A model generated the notes under the pieces. That model ran no database searches. It was not told the origin of the DNA and saw nothing but the letters and a program-made list of their open reading frames with translations. A stretch of 64,000 nt of DNA from Corynespora cassiicola (taxonomy: Eukaryota; Ascomycota; Dothideomycetes; Pleosporales; Corynesporascaceae), in the NCBI GenBank assembly GCA_022059125.1, contig JAEUWY010000004.1, positions 4,562,838-4,626,837 on the forward strand. The letters run 5' to 3'. Shown here piece by piece: positions 1 to 11,711 of this stretch (within the stretch, counting starts at the first letter, position 1; each line of letters starts with the position of its first letter). Position numbers and translations under genes: made by a program.

Positions 1-2518
1 CCCGAAAAATATGTGGGTGCGGGGAGGAGGCTTGGCAAAGTGGACTTCAGCCGGAAGCTTCTCACTAGATTTTCATTCCTTGGGGTTCTTAGGATCCTTC
101 GGGGGAAAGTGCTTGGATCTTGAATCTGTCGAGGCACAGCTGTGCGTATGCCAAGGTTCGTGCTGATTGCGTTGCGCATCATCCGAGCTCATCCGGTGCC
201 GAGTGTCGACAAATTGTGACGGAGTCTTCAGTGAAACATGAAAGCTCTCTATACCTTGTAAGCTCCACGGTCTGAGTACTTTTGAAGCTGACTTGATATA
301 TCTGTATAGTTTGCGGCTGGCTTAATCAACACGCTGGTGCCTGACCCTGTATGAAAGGAGTTGACCATATTTTGGCTCTTTGCGTGAAGCCGCTCTTATG
401 CGAAAAGAATCGACCTCATAATAACTTCTTGCAGTTTCGCCATAGGTTTGAAGCTTCATACTGAAATAATGTCATGAAAAAAACCACAAATATCTCCCTT
501 CGGCATGTTGTGGTATCTATCGACGCAGTCTCGGAATATGGATGGCATAAATGCTCATGGAGATACAGCATGTGCTGTTATTCTCATTTTCGAAGATAAC
601 TCTGTTATCTGGAGGCAAAGATGAAAAAAGTGCTCTAATGCATGTGAGTACGGCAAGTGGTAAAACTCATGCGACTAACAGAAAAGTCTTTTCGATTTTC
701 TAGAACATACGACTATTAGTATGCAACCCGACCGAAATTTTCTCACTGGTGCCCTTTTAGTGATGTGTATCGTTCTAGATTAGTGCTGCCCCTCATCGAA
801 AAGAGATGTTTTGCACAGTATGTGTTTTGCGTCTTTGGATTTGCAAAATATATCAACGGGTTTGGACAGAACTGTATCAATTTGAAGAAAGAGGCATGGT
901 CATCATACTTACTAATAGTTTTAAACAGAAGCTTGGTGTCGATTGAAAGAAATATTAGTGTTACGTTGATTTACCAGTTAGCAAAGAGGTTCGCGGAACC
1001 CGAGAGACTGCAGAGATCCATCAACATACCGAGTCAGTTTGATGATTTTAACACGCCATTCTTCCAACTCTTGTCAGCCAACGCACTCTAGACCAACTCC
1101 TGTTACCAATGGAAGAATTCACCGCCTTCTGAGGTAAAGCTAGCCCGCAGTGTGGTACGCGTCCCTTTCGTCCGCCAGCCATGTCCAAGCTTCGGACATG
1201 TCACAGCACCCCTGTGCCTACAAACCTGATTTCTCTCAAATAAGCGCCGGTCATTCTCACGTGGATATGAAGAAGTTCGCTCGGCTCGAGAACGTTGAGG
1301 GGTCGGTAGTTGGTGGCTACCCTGATCGGCCTCTCTTCTATCCCAAAAGCCCATTGCCAGGGGGTAGATGTTGGCAGTCCCTCGATTTTGGGGCCACGAA
1401 CTGAATCGTGGGAGCTCCGGCATAGGACCAAGAGACTTGGAAGTGTTGTCGGATTGTGCCGAAAGGTCCTGGAGAAGGGCCGCTGCCAGCGTAACACCGA
1501 AATTGACCCTGTAGTATCGTACGTTCCGGTATTCCTTGCCGAGCGTCAAGCCAGAGGCAGCCACATGCAATACTGTTATTTACCGACATGTAGAGAACAA
1601 AGTTGGTTGCAACCCAGCACGATGGTGGCAGAGGACACGGTAGTGAGGCAGGACGGCCAGACACTGGGGTATTTAGGTACCGGAAGATGCGGACCTTGTG
1701 ACAACAGAGGCACGGGACAAGGGCCGCCATGTCGAGGTTGGGGACAAGATCGAGGTGCTCAAACGGGAGACGCATGCATCTGGATCCACGACGAACTGGC
1801 TACTGGCCCACCTGCAAGCTCCGAACAGCAGCCGGGCCAGACCACGACAGAAGCCTTCTTCACCACCATCTTTACTCGACGGGGTCAAGACCCGGCAGCA
1901 TCCTCTTCGGCGGGTTCGCAACAAGCGCAATTTCCATGGTCCCAACATGGGCAAACCTCCATGGCAAAACATGGACAATTGCAGCTTTGCCATGATGGTA
2001 CTTGACACCCCGACTAGCCTCACCATCCAAGCCTATAGTTTTGATTGGCACCGGGCTCTGAAACCGACGATGCGGGTACAACCCCACCGACCAATTCGGA
2101 CAAGCAGGTGGTGCACGCGCCTTCGAAGCCGTTCCACGCGCTTCGTCTCACGCGGTTTTCCCCTCTACTGCCCTTTGCACCCCACCCGATCACGCCCGCG
2201 ATCATGCTCCAAGCAATGCATCGCGATCGCGAGTGCACCCCTAGCAGCTGTCAAGCACGCATGGCCCAAGGATAGCGTGCCGCCGTCATGATAAGGACAG
2301 GGTATGGCGGCGTTGGCGGTCGCCGGAGGGAGGAGAGAAAAAAAAGTTCCTTATCGAAATGCACTACTTCTCCATCGTAATCCCACAATCGCGCATGGCA
2401 ATCTACCCACCACCCCGTTCCTGATCCTCCAACCAAACCAAAGGGAAACAGAAAAAAACAACAGCGAAAAGAGTCTTGATCTCCCGAGGCAGCGTCTAGA
2501 GAAAAGGACTCGAAAGAC
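1..2518. other. Upstream stretch without a recognisable gene
   Basis: I see no supported gene here. The first 1.1 kb is moderately AT-rich and broken by stops in all frames. From about 1.1 to 2.3 kb the base composition is more balanced and several open frames overlap on both strands, but none shows a recognisable domain, a biased codon pattern or plausible introns. The last 200 bases, with A-rich and pyrimidine-rich runs, are likely the promoter and 5' leader of the gene starting at 2519. Confidence 0.5.
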
Positions 2519-3355
2519 ATGGCCGTCCCCGACGAAGTAGCCTTTTGGCGCCTCCTCTCCATCACCTCCGCCCTCGTACGCGCTGAACTGAGCCGGGCTG
2601 AGCCAAACCTGCGCCGCCTCGCCGTGTTGAGCTGCACGTTGGACGCGCACGCCGCCTACGACCCATCGGCCGAGCTCACCGACGAGCACGCACTGCAGAA
2701 TCAACAGCAGCAACGGCAGCAGCGGCAGCAAGACGCGCTCATGGTGCACCACCCAGACTACTACTACTCGGCGTACCCAACCGACGATTCCGACGACGAG
2801 AGCACCGATTCCGACGAAGAGGTCGAGGATGGGGTGACGAGTTCCGAGGACGAGAGTGAGGCCGAGGAGGAGAGAGGCCCCACTGTACCATCGCCGGTGC
2901 CAGAGGTGGGGGAGGCGTTAAGCGAGCAGCTTCAGAATAGGTGGATTGAGGCATATCAAGGTAAGTCTCATCTTCTCCTCTCTTTTTTTTTCCTCGTTCT
3001 TCTTTCCTCCATGTGAGGTCTGGTGTCGCGTGAAGCTTTTCTTTCTTTCTTTTTTTTTTGGTCGTTGACTCTGACGCTATCCAACACAGCCTACTCGTCA
3101 GCAAAGACGCTGGGCCAGGTCGAGGACCACGGGTCCAGCTCCGACGAAGATTGTGAGGACGATTCCAGCGATGAGAATCGGGACTCGGCGCTGCACATCT
3201 TGCACAGCTACCGTGGGACCGCGGTGTCGAACAAGACGAGCGCGAGCGTGCTGGTGCCCTCGCTGCACGGGGACTACTTCTTGCAAGAGGAGAGGGCTAC
3301 CAAGGGGCAGAGGGGCGTGACGAGGCGGAGAGCGAAGAAGTGGAGGCTTGATTGA
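2519..3355 (+). CDS. Acidic hypothetical protein (2 exons, about 235 aa)
   Basis: Two exons, 2519-2960 and 3090-3355, are joined across a 129-nt GTAAGT...CACAG intron; the split codon closes as Ala and the frame continues to TGA. The product is not one I recognise. The N-terminal 55 residues look helical, followed by a Gln-rich run and a Tyr cluster (residues about 60-85). Two strongly acidic Ser/Asp/Glu tracts follow (about 86-125, and again in exon 2), and the tail is very basic (RRRAKKWRLD). Acidic Ser-Asp-Glu tracts are common in nuclear or chromatin-associated proteins and casein kinase 2 targets, but that is only an analogy. The intron falls between the two acidic blocks. The start is the first ATG of the open frame. 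Confidence is high that it is a gene, low for function. Confidence 0.75.
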
Positions 3356-3716
3356 CACAGAATTTTCTGGACCGAGTGTCCCCATGGGCGGCTGAGAAGG
3401 GATGGAATACCCGGCTTGCCTCGACGGCACGCCACACTACTACGTACCGGCGGTTGTCTTCAAACGATCATAGTAAAACTCTGGTCTTGTAGAGCGGCAA
3501 TAAGGAAGGCTGCAGGGTCAGTCATTGTATTGCATCCAAACACAATCACCACATGGTTAGCATGTGAAAGGCTTGTTCTCTTGAAAAAAAAAAGTCGATT
3601 GTGGAATTTGCTGTGTGCGTATGTGTGGTGTAGGTATAGGTATCAAACATGTGACCAAAACTCCTTTCCCCGCTAATACCCTTCACTAAATGGTGGTTAC
3701 AGAGGTCATGGTTCCT

Positions 3717-3839
3717 CTACATGACAACGCACCAACAGGACTCGTCACAGCCGCAGCAGTCGCACTCCTCGCCGCACGAGGTGCTGATGGGCTTGGGCTT
3801 GATAATGGAGGTGATGGAAGAGGTGGTGCTGCCAGGCAT
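3717..3839 (-). CDS. Small cysteine-rich peptide with C-terminal CaaX-like box (40 aa)
   Basis: A 40-residue peptide: a Ser/Thr/Lys/Pro-rich N-terminal half, then seven cysteines within 16 residues (SCGEECDCCGCDESCWC), ending in CVVM, which fits a protein prenylation CaaX box. The frame is open upstream to an ATG at 4052, but a TATA-like box (TATAAAG on the minus strand, about 4055-4063) sits roughly 10 nt before that ATG, so transcription should start downstream of it. A good 56-nt intron (3856-3911, branch site CTGAC) lies in the leader. Both favour the ATG at 3839, which has A at -3. The cysteine density recalls fungal copper metallothioneins, but the spacing is not classical. A membrane-anchored metal-binding or stress peptide is the best guess. 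The longer 111-residue reading cannot be excluded. Confidence 0.55.
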   Translation of the reverse strand: MPGSTTSSITSIIKPKPISTSCGEECDCCGCDESCWCVVM

Positions 3840-3849
3840 GTTGGTCGTG

Positions 3850-4065
3850 GTTGAGCTAGAGGAGTGATCAGTCAGTGAGCAATTAAGAGAGAAGAAGCCA
3901 AAGAAGCGTACAGTTTTGTAGTGTGGGAAGTTTGGTTTCTTCAAAAAAAAAAGTTGATCGAGACGAATGTTTTCGGGGTGAAAAGTCGGAGTAGTGGAGG
4001 AGGAGGCGAGCCGTGTGTCTGATGAATCCAAGTACGAGAGGTCCAACTCCATCCCCCTTTATATC
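3850..4065 (-). promoter_or_regulatory. Core promoter and leader intron of the cysteine-rich peptide gene
   Basis: Reading the minus strand, a TATAAAG box near 4055-4063 is followed by a leader of about 150 nt. It contains a candidate 56-nt intron (donor GTACGC at 3911, branch CTGAC, acceptor CTAG at 3856) that ends 16 nt before the chosen ATG at 3839. Confidence 0.4.
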
Positions 4066-5869
4066 CTCTCCAACCCAAGTCTCCCTACGTCACATTGCAC
4101 CTCCGTAAGCCCAAGTAATCCACCCGCCTGCCACCAACCAACCCACCCTCCCCCCCTTCGCATCACCGAACCCTGAAACCTGCATATCCCTCATCCACAC
4201 CAACCGCCCAACCATCTCCCCTGCACCGCCTCAAACTCCACACTCTCCGTCTCCTCCCTCAGCCCCAGAGACTTCCAATCGCAGCCCGACAACAGCATTC
4301 GCATACGCCACCTCAGCCGCCGTCCCATGACCGCCATGGCCCCCATTGGCCAACCCGTCGGCCGACTCGCATCCTCGCAGGGATCCGGCTTCGCAAGCTT
4401 CGCACCAAGCACAGCCAAGCTTCCTTGGCCCAGCCGTAATTCCCGCAAAAGGCGCCCGACAAGCTTTTCCAAGCCTCAATGGGATTTCCTTGGCGGGTGA
4501 ATAAGGCGCTGATCGGGCGCGCCACGCAGGACCCCTGGCTGAGTGATGCGAAGAGGTGATGTCTTTGTGCAGCGCTGACGAAGCGGCCGGCAGGGCTGGA
4601 TGGAGGGGTGAGTAAGTAGCCTGGCGTATCTGGGTGTATGCACCTTGGAGGGCCGGGCCCGGGAGGTTGCGGGACTCGCCGTTCCAAATGGGCGGAGCGA
4701 GAACGAGAGAGTGAGAAAAAGCAAGGCATTGCGTCGACGTCGTCGTCGTCGTCGTGGCTGCAGTCGAACGTGGGGCCTAGACACACGCACACACCGCCCG
4801 TCTACCGGTACGTACATGGTACTGCATGCGTTAGCCACAATTCAAGGTTGACGGCGGGTAATACGAGCCACAATCTCTGCGACGGCCGGGGCAGGGCCTG
4901 GTTCGGCCGGTCTGGTGCGGTGCGCCACTTTCAGCGAGACGACGGCAGACGGCAGACGACAGACAACAGGGCCGTCATGCTAGGCCGGCCAGGCCCTTTT
5001 CGATTTGGGAAGCCCCATGCGCGAGGATTATTGGGGAGTGACGCGTCCCCGTCCGACTGGACACCGATGCGCGGGGAGCTGGCTTCCAGGATTGCCAGAG
5101 TTGCGGCTGAGGGACGACGACGGATACACAGCTGGGCAGGGGACTGGATGGTAATTACCCGCCGCACAATTATTGATTTGCCCTCTCTACAGTACGCGCT
5201 CCGTCGGACGATTCTTCTTTCTAGAAGAGCCATGGGATGTGAGTTTCCGCCCAATTTGCTTCCCCTGGCATATAGGCACGTTTCACCTTTCGGCGCGTCG
5301 TTGGCATTCAAAGCGAAACGATATGCTGGCCTTTTGCTATCTCGGGAAATTCCCAGCTGACTGGGGATGTGAGCGGTTATCCTTTGGGTCATGGAAACAT
5401 CCTGTATCCGCTCTGCCTCCAAGCCACACAGGGTCTAATTAGAGCCCCACGCTATTCATCTCCCCCCAACACGCCTATCCCATTCCACCCCCAGCTGGCC
5501 AGCCTTTCAAGTCTCTGCACCTCACAGCCATAGCCACAACGGCCGCATCCAAGAAGAGAGCAAATGGAAGAAATAGACTCGTCACTAATATGCCGCTAAC
5601 AAGCTCACTAAGAACACTCCTCCCCTGCCTTTCCCTCCCTTCAAACTCCCATGCCACCAAATGGACAGGTAGTCGGTAAGCGTACACAAAAAGCCACTCC
5701 CACCTAGACCCTCCAATCCCTTGGCCCCAACTTACAAAGTCTCTCCCATTTACTTGCCACAAGGTCGACCCTTCTATCCCATTCTCCATCGCAAGCCTTC
5801 TATTGCTCACCCCTACATGGAATAGTGCCCCTTCTTATTCCTCAGAAAAGCCTGCAGATGGTCGAAGAA
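4066..5869. other. Gene-poor GC-balanced spacer
   Basis: 1.8 kb between the cysteine-rich peptide gene and the 3' end of coronin. It holds C/A-rich tracts (about 4080-4240) and a CGTCGT microsatellite run near 4735-4752. Overlapping open frames occur on both strands without recognisable domains or splice structure. I see no supported gene; the right-hand 200-300 bases are likely the 3' UTR of coronin. Confidence 0.4.
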
Positions 5870-8028
5870 TCATGAGCGCGCCTCCTCCAATTCGAGCTCG
5901 AGTTGCCGTATGCGCTCATCCTTCTCGCGGTCTCCTCCGGCCTGGGCCTGCTGGCCGACCTTGACCTTGAGCTGGTTGACCTCGCGCATCAGCAGAGCGA
6001 TCTGGTCAGACTGGTCCGACATGATCTTGTTCTGTTGCTCGAGCGTGCTCTTGATGTCGGAGAGGTAGTCCTTGATGCCAGCAGCCGCGCCGGCTGCGCT
6101 TGGTGCGGGGGTCGAGGCTGGTGCGGAAGCGGCGGGAGTAGGATCGGCGGCAGGGGTGGGCTTTGCAGGGGCAGCGGCTGGCGTGGGAGCGGGCTTGGGG
6201 GCTTCGGGCTCCTTGGTCATGACCGGTCCCTTTGTCTTCTCCTCCTGTCGCGCGGCCGTGGCCGATGGGCGCTCAACGGGCTTGGGCACCTCCTCGAAAC
6301 TGGACGCATCGTCTTCCGACTCTTCTTCCTTGTCAGCAAACTTGGACGCTTGGGAGGCGAGAGACTGCTTGTTGTCGTTCATACTTGAGGGCGGGTTGCG
6401 GGCAGCAGCAGGCGCAGGCGCAGGCGCAGGAGCCGCAGCGGGGGCAGGCTTCGGGGCCTCGGTCTTGGTAGGAGGCGGGCTCTGGATGGGCGTTGCAGAG
6501 GCAGACGACTTGTATTCAGAGGCGGGAATCTCCTTGGGCGCGACGCCTTCGTAGACGCTCTCGAGCGAGATCTTGGGAGGCAGGGCAGTCTTGCCGCCGA
6601 ACCACTCGCCCGCGGTGGTGCCTGGCTTGAGACCGACGGTGGGTGGGTAGATGTCGTTCTGGAACATCTCGGAGCGGCGAGGCACAATGAAGGAGATGGG
6701 CTCAATGTACGAGTCGTTGACCGTCTTGAAGCAGCGCAGGACCTCATTGTCGTGGAGGTTGATGCCGCGCTTGGGCAAAAAGGCAATGCCACGCTGGGGG
6801 TCGGGCGACTTGTACTCGGAAAGGTACTCGAATTTGTCGTTTTCATATTCGTAGTAGCGAATGTTGCCGTCACTGCGCCAGTCAGTCTAGCCAAATGAGT
6901 GGGTGGAACAAGGACTTACCCCTTGCCAGCCAGGTAGAGGCACTGGGTGCCATCGTCCCAGAATGGCATGCAGACACCGGAGATGGAGTCGAGGATTTGG
7001 AAGCCACCAATGGGCTCGCCCATGTTGCGGGGGTCCCAGAGACCCAGCTGGCGGTCGCTCATGCGCGAGAAGCCGGTGGTAGCAATGCGGTCGACCTCGC
7101 CCATCCACACAGCACGGCTGTTCTTCGCGCCCGAGTGGCCTGGCACCTCCTGGGCGGGCTTCTCCTGGCGCACATCCCACACGCGCAACTTCTTGTCACG
7201 GCTAGTCGTGGTCAGGTAGGCACCATCGGCGCTCCACGACAGCGACTGGACAATGTCGTTGTGCTTCAAGGTGAGCTTGGGGGTGCCGGCCTCGACGTCC
7301 CAGATCTTGATGGTGTAGTCGCCCGAGGCACTGGCGAGGACGCGATCGGCGGCGGGGTTGAACAGGACATGGCCGACCTTCCTGTAGGCTGTTAGAGGGG
7401 TTTCTGTCGCATGTGGCATAGGGAATCAAGTGGCTACCTCATGTGCCCGCTGAGCTTAGCGACGGGCGACACGTCGGCGGGCTCCTCGGCGTCGGTGTAG
7501 AGGGTGAAGTTTTCGGGGACCTTCCATATGAAGACCTTGCCATCGTCGGAGGCGGAGGCGATGAGCGAGTCGTCAAAGGGGCACCAGTCCGTGTCGAGCA
7601 CGGCGGCGGTGTGGCCGCGGAAGAGGGGTATCTGCTCGGGGAGGCGGCCTTTCTCGTTGATGGGGATGACGGCGAACGCGCCGCCGCCGCTGGCCTCCCA
7701 ATTGACCGAGACATACTCGGGGTTGGCCTGCGTGAGTCTCAGCGGGCTGTGGGCGGGCGTGGGGGGTGAATTGGGCGGCGGCTGACCTTGATCAGGTTGG
7801 TGTCCCAGGCATTCTTGGAGATGCGGATGTTGTCATAACATTGCTCCTGCGGTGCGGCCGTGTTAGCGCAGGCGTATATTAATCGACTGAACTGCAGCAG
7901 GACCTCACCTTCTTGCTGCCGCGTCCAAAGACGTGGCCTGTGGCGGCGTGTTGTTAGCGGTAAGCAGAGCTGGCGCTGGGCACGAGACACGTACGGTACT
8001 TGGACGCTCTCACGAAGCGGCCGGCCAT
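5870..8028 (-). CDS. crn1: Coronin (WD40-repeat actin-binding protein), 6 exons, about 625 aa
   Basis: Coronin binds F-actin, regulates Arp2/3 at cortical patches and bundles filaments. Minus-strand exons are 8028-7995, 7937-7909, 7846-7787, 7727-7438, 7381-6920 and 6872-5870. All junctions are GT-AG and close in frame; the first joins the start MAGRFVRASKYR to HVFGRG, the conserved coronin N-terminus. The WD40 region includes DYTIKIWD, KLRVWDV and RQLGLWD. The coronin-specific extension PKRG...EPISFIVPRRSEMFQ(N)DIYPP follows the propeller. Then comes a long Pro/Ala-rich, low-complexity linker with acidic patches, and a C-terminal coiled coil of about 50 residues that in the family mediates oligomerisation. 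Length matches fungal coronins (about 600-650). This is a housekeeping gene and marks the left part of the window as chromosome core. Confidence 0.95.
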
Positions 8029-8606
8029 TGCGGTGGTGGGTGAGGGGAGGCGGGAGCGGGTAGGGCGGTAGGAATGGGCAGTCAGTAGCAAAGCCGGGCC
8101 CCTGAAATGGTGGAATGTCGTGCGTCGTGCAGCTCTGGCGGGCGGGTCTGCGAAGTGAGAGGATGCCGCAACTCGTTTCGCTTTTCGAATCTTAGCTCCA
8201 GGGCGGCTGTGTTTCGACGGGGGGGAGCTGGGCTTGGCACCGCCGCCCCCCCGATGTAGCTCTCGCTTGCTCCACCACAGCTCCCCACCCGCTGCTGCAC
8301 GCCGTGACGCCTTCCCCGCCGTTTAATATCTGCCAGGCGCCCGGGTTCTGGCCGTTTGAAGGGGCTTTTTCGAGAGTCGCTTTTTCATGCGAACTGCCCT
8401 CGCATGCGTGTCTGATCCTCGGTGGCGTGATATCCACATTTCGCACCTGCCAATTTCTGTCGTCTGCATGCATCACGTGCTCTTCCTCCACGGGACTCAT
8501 CCCATCTCAGTCCATCCATTCTGGTGCCTAGCCATCATCCCATCTCGTTCCAGCACATGCCCTGCCATGCCCTGCCATGCCCTGCCATGCCCTGCCCTGC
8601 CCTGCC
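8029..8606. promoter_or_regulatory. Coronin promoter region and downstream flank of the next gene
   Basis: 578 bases between the coronin start codon and the stop codon of the 8607 gene. The coronin-proximal part is its presumed promoter. The far side contains a decamer tandem repeat just past the neighbouring stop (separate entry). No gene seen. Confidence 0.4.
8556..8606. repeat. Short tandem repeat, unit CCCTGCCATG degenerating to CCCTG
   Basis: About four copies of the 10-mer CCCTGCCATG run head to tail and decay into CCCTG pentamers. The array ends at the stop codon of the minus-strand gene at 8607, so it lies in that gene's 3' UTR. There are no spacers, so this is a microsatellite, not a CRISPR. 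Confidence 0.85.
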
Positions 8607-9428
8607 CTACACATCCTCAAAAACCCGCCTTCCCCTCGCCGCCTCCTCCATCCCCAACACCTCACACCGCCCCCTGATCCATACCCCCCAGTCCTCCCTC
8701 GCCCGCGCCCGCGCCACCACACACTCTTCAGGATATACACTCCAGGCCGTCCCCGTGAGCCCCCAATCGAATCCCCTGTTAAATGACCTCGTCTCTTCTC
8801 CCCTCCATGCCCCCATCACCTCTCCAAACTCCCCAATCAGAACCTCCTTGAACGCCAGCTCGACCATGGACGCGTAGTGCTCGAGAGACTTGTCTCGTGA
8901 GCCCTGGCCCCTCTTTTCGTCGGCTGCCCGGAGTAGAGCCAGCTGAGTGTCGATGCAACGCGTGAAGTGTGCCGTGGGGACGGAGGCGCGCGGTGGAGCG
9001 TTGGAAAAGGTAATGGGTTGGCTCATGTGCGCGGACACGAGGGATGGTATCGAGTTTAGAAGCTCTCCGATTGCAACCCCGAGCGTGTATGGCCGGTCTA
9101 ATATGCTTTTGAGGATGGCCATCGTGGGGGAGACATCATCGCGGGAGGCGTCGGCAGGCTTTGGACGTTTATGTGTGGGCGACGAGGGTGGGGAGGTGGA
9201 AGTCCGGCCACGCTTCATGGCTCCAGACATTTCTGTGATAAGATGATCGGATCTTGTTTCTTTCTCTGTGGGATGTGAATATGCTGGAGCTGAGTTGGCA
9301 AAACGTTGTTGTTTCTCGGGGCGTCGGGGCAGTGGCTGGCGTTGCGACTCATTTTCGAAACTCATAAGCATTTTGACTGTGAAATCATTTGGGGGTATAG
9401 TTTTGTTGGGAGTGGTTGAGATGGCCAT
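8607..9428 (-). CDS. Conserved-looking hypothetical protein, 273 aa
   Basis: A single-exon minus-strand frame with the first ATG at 9428 (the upstream in-frame codon is TTG). I do not recognise the family. The N-terminal 100 residues are low in complexity, with Ser/Pro and basic stretches (THKRPKP) that could act as a nuclear signal. Residues about 105-273 look like a folded, mostly helical domain rich in Trp and charged residues (for example FGEVMGAWRGEE and WGVWIRGR). There is no signal peptide and no membrane segment. The stop is followed at once by the CCCTG microsatellite. The uninterrupted length and domain-like composition support a real gene; function is unknown. Confidence 0.65.
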   Translation of the reverse strand: MAISTTPNKTIPPNDFTVKMLMSFENESQRQPLPRRPEKQQRFANSAPAYSHPTEKETRSDHLITEMSGAMKRGRTSTSPPSSPTHKRPKPADASRDDVSPTMAILKSILDRPYTLGVAIGELLNSIPSLVSAHMSQPITFSNAPPRASVPTAHFTRCIDTQLALLRAADEKRGQGSRDKSLEHYASMVELAFKEVLIGEFGEVMGAWRGEETRSFNRGFDWGLTGTAWSVYPEECVVARARAREDWGVWIRGRCEVLGMEEAARGRRVFEDV

Positions 9429-9656
9429 CAAATATATTTTTTTTTAGCTTGCGATGGGACGATGTGTCACTCGTCCCAGGCATCACCTGTCTTGACCACC
9501 TCATGGTGACTACATCACACTATGACTTGCACATTTACATTCGGGAAAGCACGCAATAACTACACATAAGCCCATGACTATATTCATGCACTCGGTCTAG
9601 CCGCGTCTTACTGCACAGTTACTCTATCGTACGCTCTCATCCGGCCCACCCCCCCC

Positions 9657-10941
9657 TCACTTCTCCCCTAGCGCCTTCAACACCCTCTTATCCACACCCT
9701 CCTTCTCCGCCATCAGCTTCCCCATCACCTCCAAATCTTTCAACATCCTCTCGCTCAACTCCCGTTGGACCTCTACCTCCCTTCTTATTGCCTCCACATC
9801 CCCCTCCTGCAACAGCCGCTCCGCCCGCGAGTTCGCCCGCACTTTTTGCGTCGTGTACACTGCCATGTCCTGCAATTTGCGGCGCAGAGCCTCGCTGATT
9901 TCCATGGCGCGCCGAGCATCCGCGGCGCGCGAGTGCTTGGCCTGGACGAGAGGCGCGACGACGAGCTGAAGGCGCGCGGCGAGGGCGGGAGAGGAGCAGA
10001 TGCGGGAAGAGGGTTGGGAGCGGTTCAGCACTGGGAAGGGTGCGGGTGCGGGTGCAGATGCGGGTGCTGATCGACACGCCTGAGTGCCGGTCTCTGCCAT
10101 CTTCATGGTGGCGGTTTGCGTAGAGCCTTGATTGAAAGATGATGTTCAATAAAGATGCTTTCACAAGCGGCAGGATGCCAAGGTTAACTCTAAGTAACTC
10201 ACTGTCGGCAGTGGCTGTGGGTGCGCGGGCAGCATATGCAGAGGTGTCATCGTCGTTGCGCTTCCGCTTTTTGGTCTCCGAGGCGCCCATTTGTCGCCGG
10301 ATCTCCGAGAGTTGTCGAGAATATCCGTCATAGGCGGGTGCGCGCGGGATTCCTTCGAGGATGATGCCCTTGTGGGCCGCAAGGGACTTGGCTGCAGACA
10401 CTAGCTCATGAATGGCAGGCGTCCGGTACTTCTTGGAGTCACCATGCTTGGGCCTGGATACCCATTGGAGGAGGTAGTACTGAAGAAGGGCGAGGAGAGC
10501 CCCCCGCAGGTTCTCGGGGTTCTGCTTGTGGGCCTTGAGCTGCTCGAATTGCGGCAAGAGCTCCACCTTCTCCCAACTCAGGGACCACATAGCCCCGGCG
10601 TGCACTAGGCGGTCCTCAGCGGGAACCTTGAGCCACGGCTTGCTGTTGAGCTCGCTGCTCGGTCGGAGAAAGTAGACCTTGGCCCTCTCTGATTCCACGA
10701 GCGCGTAGACGTGACTGATGGGCTCGTATCTGCTGCGTTGATGGATTCCCACAAAGATGTGAGCTCTATTGAAGAGGGTGACGGAGTTGATACCGTGCTT
10801 GCTGCCCTCTTTGTTCGTGACGGGACGTGGATTGTACGTCGGGATGTGCTTGAGGAGACTTGGCCAGCCAGCATCGACAACATCTTGACGGAAGGCTTGG
10901 AAGACCATGTGGTGAGGGTTGGCGCTCCTTCGGTTGTCCAT
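9657..10941 (-). CDS. Hypothetical protein, 2 exons, about 391-402 aa
   Basis: Exon 1 is 10941-10203 and ends in a phase-1 GTGAGT donor. Two acceptors keep the frame: at 10094 (109-nt intron, 391 aa) or 10127 (76-nt intron, 402 aa). The stop is at 9657. The N-terminal 190 residues form a globular domain with many aromatic residues (VDAGWPSLLKHIPTYNPRP near the start; AGAMWSLSWEKVELLPQF in the middle) that I cannot assign. It is followed by a basic KKRKR nuclear-signal-like motif near residue 225. The C-terminal third (exon 2) is a Pro/Ala stretch, then a long predicted coiled coil (REVEVQRELSERMLKDLEVM). The basic motif plus coiled coil suggests a nuclear structural or regulatory role, but this is inference. 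A shorter shadow frame that reads straight past the donor is rejected because its C-terminus becomes low-complexity. Confidence 0.7.
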
Positions 10942-11711
10942 GGCGAGATTTTGTGGTAATGCAGATGAGAAGTAAATTGAGCTGTATGTATAGACTTTTG
11001 GGAAAGGAAGTGGGATTGCTGTTAGTTGTCAGTGGCTGATCTTCGCACTATGAACTATGAAGGTGATAGGTACCGAAGAAGATCACAACAAGCCGGCGAG
11101 AAGACTCATAAATAGCCCATAGTGTGTGTGCAATGGAGTGAAAGTCAACCCGCACCATCTCCTACTTTTGATATTCGGATGTTCGTTTCTCCGCTGACGG
11201 GGGGAATTCACTGCTTCGATGATTTGCGCCCACAAGTTAAAATGACACCTCCACATCCTGATATGAGCTCCTAGAAAGTAACAGAGCTTGCAAGTTGCAT
11301 ATAAAGCTCGACTAAAGCTGTGATTGAAAAAGATGACCTACAAAAGATAATTCAATTGTACTGTTGGAGCTGTTCTTCTTTCGAGGCTCCCAGAGAGCTT
11401 CGCCGTCGACGCCACAGTGTCGCATCGGACGTTGTAGGAACGGGCGTAATCACGCGCAACTGTATCCTCTGACACGGTAGCACAGCATATGCGGAGCCCT
11501 GCAACAAAACTCCGCCGAAAACCCAGATCTTCTCTTTGCTGACGTGACATTGATAGCCCAGGGATGTGGGGCATCCTGTTTTGATATATTAGCCGACCCC
11601 ACCAGTGGTGAATGGCAACGTGTCTGCAGTGCTCAGGATCTTTTTTTCTTCTGTCTGAAAGACAAACAAGCTTAACCCGAATCTTCTCGAAGACTAGATA
11701 ACACAATCATT
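10942..11711. promoter_or_regulatory. Divergent intergenic region before the hydroxyquinol cluster
   Basis: 770 bases separate the minus-strand hypothetical gene from the first plus-strand cluster gene, so it holds both promoters. No gene is seen. The region marks the switch from core genes to the catabolic cluster. Confidence 0.4.

Noticed and set aside
1103..2291. Cluster of overlapping open frames on both strands (up to 231 codons)
   Set aside because: They overlap in several frames, show no domain, and are what a balanced-composition spacer gives by chance.
4638..5360. Plus-strand frame of 240 codons
   Set aside because: No domain, low-complexity microsatellite inside, competing frames on the other strand.
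6072..6554. Ala/Gly-rich plus-strand frame of 160 codons
   Set aside because: Antisense shadow of the Pro/Ala-rich coronin linker.
8556..8606. Tandem decamers as a possible CRISPR
   Set aside because: No spacers and a decaying unit; simple microsatellite in a eukaryotic 3' UTR.
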